Of a stretch of 41,036 nt of DNA, positions 37,896 to 41,036 are shown in pieces. A program made the translations under genes and the position numbers. Each line of letters starts with the position of its first letter. Position 1 is the first letter of the stretch. This stretch comes from an uncultured Acidobacteriota bacterium (lineage in GTDB: Bacteria > Acidobacteriota > JAAYUB01). Under the pieces are notes generated by a model. It was not told the origin of the DNA. It did not search any database and was given only the letters and a program-made list of their open reading frames with translations. The stretch spans positions 1-41,036 of the forward strand of contig CALAMB010000109.1 in assembly GCA_937925645.1 (NCBI GenBank), given 5' to 3'.

Positions 37896-38714
37896 ATGCA
37901 GAAAACAGTCTTGTGGATCGCGGCCTTCATCGTCACCCTCTCCATGGCGGTGTACCAGCGGATGACCGGGCCGACCTATCCGTTGAAAGGCACCCTGAAA
38001 CAGAGCGGTGCGGTGATCACCTACCGGTTCGACCGGACCTGCGACGATCCGGGTGACCAGGAGGTCACGGTCCACGTGACCGGAACTCGCGAGGCGTCCG
38101 GCCGTCTCATCTGGCGCCGCATGAACACCGGCGAAGCATGGACGGTCACCTCCATGTCCCGGATGCAGAACAACCTCACCGGCTTTCTCCCCCATCAACC
38201 GCCCGCCGGCAAGCTGAATTATTATGTGGAGCTCGAACTCGACGGCCAGGCGGTCACGTTGCCCGCCCAGCCGGTGACCACGCGGTTCAAGGGCGCCGTG
38301 CCCGTGTACTGGCTGTATCCGCACGTGATCTGCATGTTCACAGCACTGTTGCTGGCGGTCCGGATCGGTCTGGCGATGATCTTTCGGGAGCCCGTGGCCA
38401 AGATGGTGGGCGTGTCATTCTGGTTCATGCTGGCCGGCGGACTGATCCTCGGCCCCATCGTCCAGCAGTACGCGTTCGGCGCCTTCTGGACCGGCATCCC
38501 CTTCGGCTGGGACCTGACCGACAACAAGACGCTTTTCGCGTTCATCGCCTGGGCGGCCGCCTTTGCGCTGACCCGCCGCGAGGGACGCGGCCTCCTGGCC
38601 ACCGCTCTGGCGGTGGCAATCACGCTGGCCGTTTACCTCATCCCCCACAGCGTGTGGGGCACCCAGTACGACTACACCCGCGGCCGGATCACCGCCGGGC
38701 CTTCCGGCCAGTGA
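37896..38714 (+). CDS. Membrane protein of unknown function
   Basis: 272 residues. One N-terminal helix (about 3-20) precedes a periplasmic beta-rich domain (about 25-135, PTYPLKGTLKQSGAVITYRFDR and NYYVELELDG). Four to five C-terminal helices follow (145-262), with the conserved-looking stretch FWTGIPFGWDLTDNKTLFAFIAW. I do not recognise a characterised family; similar proteins with this GxPFGxDLTDNK motif occur unannotated in Acidobacteriota and Bacteroidota, as far as I recall. GGAGGA ends 6 bases before the ATG. It is alone on its strand, between the HD-GYP gene and the M1 peptidase. Confidence 0.85.
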   Translation: MQKTVLWIAAFIVTLSMAVYQRMTGPTYPLKGTLKQSGAVITYRFDRTCDDPGDQEVTVHVTGTREASGRLIWRRMNTGEAWTVTSMSRMQNNLTGFLPHQPPAGKLNYYVELELDGQAVTLPAQPVTTRFKGAVPVYWLYPHVICMFTALLLAVRIGLAMIFREPVAKMVGVSFWFMLAGGLILGPIVQQYAFGAFWTGIPFGWDLTDNKTLFAFIAWAAAFALTRREGRGLLATALAVAITLAVYLIPHSVWGTQYDYTRGRITAGPSGQ

Positions 38715-38736
38715 CCGCGGCGAGTGGGGTTGGCCC

Positions 38737-41036
38737 TCAGCGCGCGTCCGTAGTGCAGAGCACGTCTTCGAAACCGCACAACAGCACCCGTTTCGGCTTT
38801 TTAGGCAGCATCACGTCGATCTCCGGACTGGTGCTGTTGCCGTTCAGGACCACCGTGCCCAGGCGGCGCACGCCGCCGTCGAAATCGATATAGATGGGCA
38901 CGCGCATGACGAAATCGCTGTCTACCTGGCTCTGGGTCACTTTGCATAACAGTCGGGTTTTGCCCCCGTCAGCCGGCTCCAACCGGTATTCCAGCTTGTA
39001 GTCCGGCAAGGCGGTGCCGTACACCCACTGGTCGAAGAACCAGTCCATCCGCCCGTTGCCTGCCAGGTTCAGCTCCGGGATCATGTGTTTCTCCACCGCC
39101 CGCTTGAAGTCGTCGGTGGAGACGTTCTGGTTGAAGTGCGTCTGCACGAAGTCCCGCATCATCGCCGAAAAGCGCTGGTCGCCGGTCTTGGGGTCCCACA
39201 TCATCATCCGCAGCATGTGCAGGATGGCCGCTCCCTTGGAGTAAATGATCTGGTAGGTGGCCGAGCCGGTCTTGGCCGTGTTGAGCCGGTAGCCCATGGT
39301 CACGCTCCCCAGCTCCAGCGGGCGCCGGCCCTTGTCGTTCTTCTGGGTGATGTCCTTGCGGATGTCCTCCCAATATTCGACGAACTTCTCGTTCTTGTAA
39401 GCGACCTGGGCGAACAGCGAGGCGGACAACACCGCGATCCCTTCGCTGAGCCACTGGTCGCGGTATGAGTCCCAGCCGATGGCGTGACCCCACCACTGGT
39501 GCGACACTTCGTGGGCGGCCACGTATTTGAAGAAGGAGGATGCGCCCGCCATGCCCAGCTGGGCGCGGTACGTGCTGTCGAGGAACGCGGTGATGGGCAT
39601 GTAGACCAGCATGGGCCAGGCCTGTCCGAAGGAGGGGTACGGCTGCTGGGTCATGGCCAGGCGGCCATAGGGAAGGGGCCCGAACATGTCGGTGTACAGC
39701 TGCATGGAGAGCTGGGCCTCCGCCCGCGCCTTGTCCATGAGCTTGGTGGTGTCCATGTTGCCCAGGGTGGTTCCCGTGGACTCGCCGGTCCGCTGTTCGT
39801 AATTCTCGATACTCTTGATCATCCCCTGGATGTCATCGGGCAGGAATTTGTTGGCGTATGTCTCGATGGTGTAATCGATCTTGTCGACTTTGACCGTGGT
39901 CTTCTTGAAGCGGCCGTAGTTGAAGCCGGCCACCGCCAGCGGGACGTCCGATTTCCAGCGGGTGACCAGCTCGTCCCCCTCGCGGGCTTCCCCCAACGGC
40001 TGGCCGGTGGCGACCATGACGAGCTCTTTGGGATTCCGCAGCGTCAGCTCATAGGTGGCCCGGTCGCCGAAGCCGTTGCTCGGGTACCAGCTTTCCCGCG
40101 CCGCCAGCGTGAAGTTGCCGCCGCCCAGATCCTGCACGGCGTCGTCGCCGGCGTACTCGAAGACCAGGCGATAGACTTCGCCCTGCTTGAGACCTTCCGC
40201 CAGGATCACGCCGAAATTGGCATCCTCGTCCTTGTCCTCCTGCACGAAGTGGAGCTCGCGGTCCTGGGCGTCGGTCACGCGGGTCACCCGCAGCTTGGCG
40301 AACAGGTCCAGCGGCAAGACGCGCGCCCCGTTCACGAGCGCCCGGAAGCGGGCGGTGACCTTCGCCTTCAGGTTCTTGCCCCGGGCCGTGGCGTCGATCT
40401 GGTAGTGCTCCATGTCTACCAGCCGCAGGTCCACCTTGGCCGGAATCTGGCCCGTGTAGCGGTCGTGCCGCTGTTCCGACACCCAGATGCCGAGGTTTCC
40501 CTCTTTCAGCGCAACGAGCATCACCTCCTCCGGCGTCACGTACGGCGCGCCGAGGGGGTCCACCAGGAAAAGCAGGTCGCCGTACTGCTTCCCCTCGCAG
40601 TAGGCGTGGAAATAGCCGCCGTGGCCGGGCCAGAGAAGGTCGGTCAGCAGCCGCAGCTCGAGGTTGTACTCGAGCAGGGCCGCCGCCAAGTTGGGATTGA
40701 TGTACCGGCGCCCCTCGCGGAAGAGTTTCCGGGCCGATTTCCAGGCGTCGGCGGCGCCGCCGTCCACGGGGCCCGGCCGGGGCTGGTCAAATTTCGTGAT
40801 GTCGGCAAGGGTGCCGTCGGTGAAGCGGATCACCATCCGGTTGAACGTATCGCTGAAGGTCCGGGTGTCCGCGAGCCAGCTCAGCTGTCGCTGCTCCACC
40901 GCCAGGTGCGGCTTCACCTCGATCCGACCGTCACCGAGGAACACGACGCCGGTGACCTGTCCGTTCACGTCCTGGGCCAGATGGAAACGGCCGTTGACGA
41001 ACGTGATCGTGGCGATGTCCCGCTGCAGGGACAGGT
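38737..41036 (-). CDS. M1-family metallopeptidase, 5' part outside the window
   Basis: Zinc peptidase of the gluzincin M1 family. The frame runs open to the right edge with no plausible start, so the N-terminus is missing. The zinc site is HEVSHQWW, with the third ligand Glu in QWLSEGIA 18 residues beyond the second His. The exopeptidase GAMEN motif expected about 30-60 residues upstream is absent: the region reads TQQPYPSFGQAWPMLVYMP, so true aminopeptidase specificity is uncertain. A long beta-rich N-terminal part precedes the catalytic domain. A C-terminal beta domain ends in KPKRVLLCGFEDVLC. Secretion cannot be judged because the start is missing. Such proteins are frequent in Acidobacteriota. 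Confidence 0.9.
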   Translation of the reverse strand, partial: LSLQRDIATITFVNGRFHLAQDVNGQVTGVVFLGDGRIEVKPHLAVEQRQLSWLADTRTFSDTFNRMVIRFTDGTLADITKFDQPRPGPVDGGAADAWKSARKLFREGRRYINPNLAAALLEYNLELRLLTDLLWPGHGGYFHAYCEGKQYGDLLFLVDPLGAPYVTPEEVMLVALKEGNLGIWVSEQRHDRYTGQIPAKVDLRLVDMEHYQIDATARGKNLKAKVTARFRALVNGARVLPLDLFAKLRVTRVTDAQDRELHFVQEDKDEDANFGVILAEGLKQGEVYRLVFEYAGDDAVQDLGGGNFTLAARESWYPSNGFGDRATYELTLRNPKELVMVATGQPLGEAREGDELVTRWKSDVPLAVAGFNYGRFKKTTVKVDKIDYTIETYANKFLPDDIQGMIKSIENYEQRTGESTGTTLGNMDTTKLMDKARAEAQLSMQLYTDMFGPLPYGRLAMTQQPYPSFGQAWPMLVYMPITAFLDSTYRAQLGMAGASSFFKYVAAHEVSHQWWGHAIGWDSYRDQWLSEGIAVLSASLFAQVAYKNEKFVEYWEDIRKDITQKNDKGRRPLELGSVTMGYRLNTAKTGSATYQIIYSKGAAILHMLRMMMWDPKTGDQRFSAMMRDFVQTHFNQNVSTDDFKRAVEKHMIPELNLAGNGRMDWFFDQWVYGTALPDYKLEYRLEPADGGKTRLLCKVTQSQVDSDFVMRVPIYIDFDGGVRRLGTVVLNGNSTSPEIDVMLPKKPKRVLLCGFEDVLCTTDAR

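Noticed and set aside
1..41036. tRNA, rRNA, CRISPR, insertion sequences, prophage genes
   Set aside because: I looked for cloverleaf-like stretches, regular repeats, transposase or integrase motifs and found none. No gap of 300 bases or more without a gene exists.

Overview
This is a GC-rich (roughly 63-66 percent by eye) chromosomal segment from a Gram-negative bacterium. LptD marks an LPS-type outer membrane, and TatB/TatC, a periplasmic L,D-transpeptidase and PBP4-type enzymes fit with it. The mix of Hanks-type kinase, FHA-GGDEF protein, hydrolase with TPRs, M1 peptidase without the usual exopeptidase motif and Tes-like radical SAM enzyme most resembles Acidobacteriota. That placement is an inference from gene style, not a proof. 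There is no rRNA, tRNA, CRISPR array, insertion sequence or phage gene that I can see, and coding density is about 95 percent. Both edges cut genes: a hydrolase on the left and an M1 peptidase on the right.

Left part (1-11 kb): a hydrolase-TPR protein; an FHA-GGDEF diguanylate cyclase divergent from a radical SAM enzyme of the tetraether synthase (Tes/MJ0619) type, with two strong promoters and three GGAACAGT boxes between them; tatB-tatC-HAD phosphatase-mutL in one direction; then a prohibitin-like protein and a fabK-fabL pair (two unrelated enoyl-ACP reductase types side by side) on the minus strand.

Middle (11-24 kb): an ECF sigma factor with a clear terminator; a five-gene minus-strand operon lptD-folK-deoxynucleoside kinase-panC-like-dacB behind one TTGACA-N17-TATAGT promoter; two small unknown proteins (113 and 133 aa), the first with a glycine-rich hydrophobic core; ilvE with a palindrome over its -35 box; a dicarboxylate/glutamate symporter divergent from an IT-superfamily Na+/H+ antiporter-like protein; and a phosphofructokinase with pyrophosphate-type signature residues.

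Right part (24-41 kb): a small membrane protein, Ser/Thr kinase and lipid kinase in one run; an orphan VapB-type antitoxin; a LOG-family protein and ElbB; an orphan family-5 solute-binding protein; a YafK-like L,D-transpeptidase; feoB followed by a DtxR-FeoA fusion regulator; a 1105-residue membrane GAF/GGDEF/HD-GYP protein whose GGDEF and HD motifs are both degenerate; an unknown membrane protein; and the M1 peptidase.

At least eleven genes or operons are preceded by a housekeeping-type promoter with a spacer of exactly 17 bases, so transcription units can be drawn with fair confidence. The items most worth following are the Tes-like enzyme with its operator array, the small glycine-rich gene pair, the PanC-like protein with altered active-site motifs, the fabK-fabL pair, and the degenerate c-di-GMP protein.
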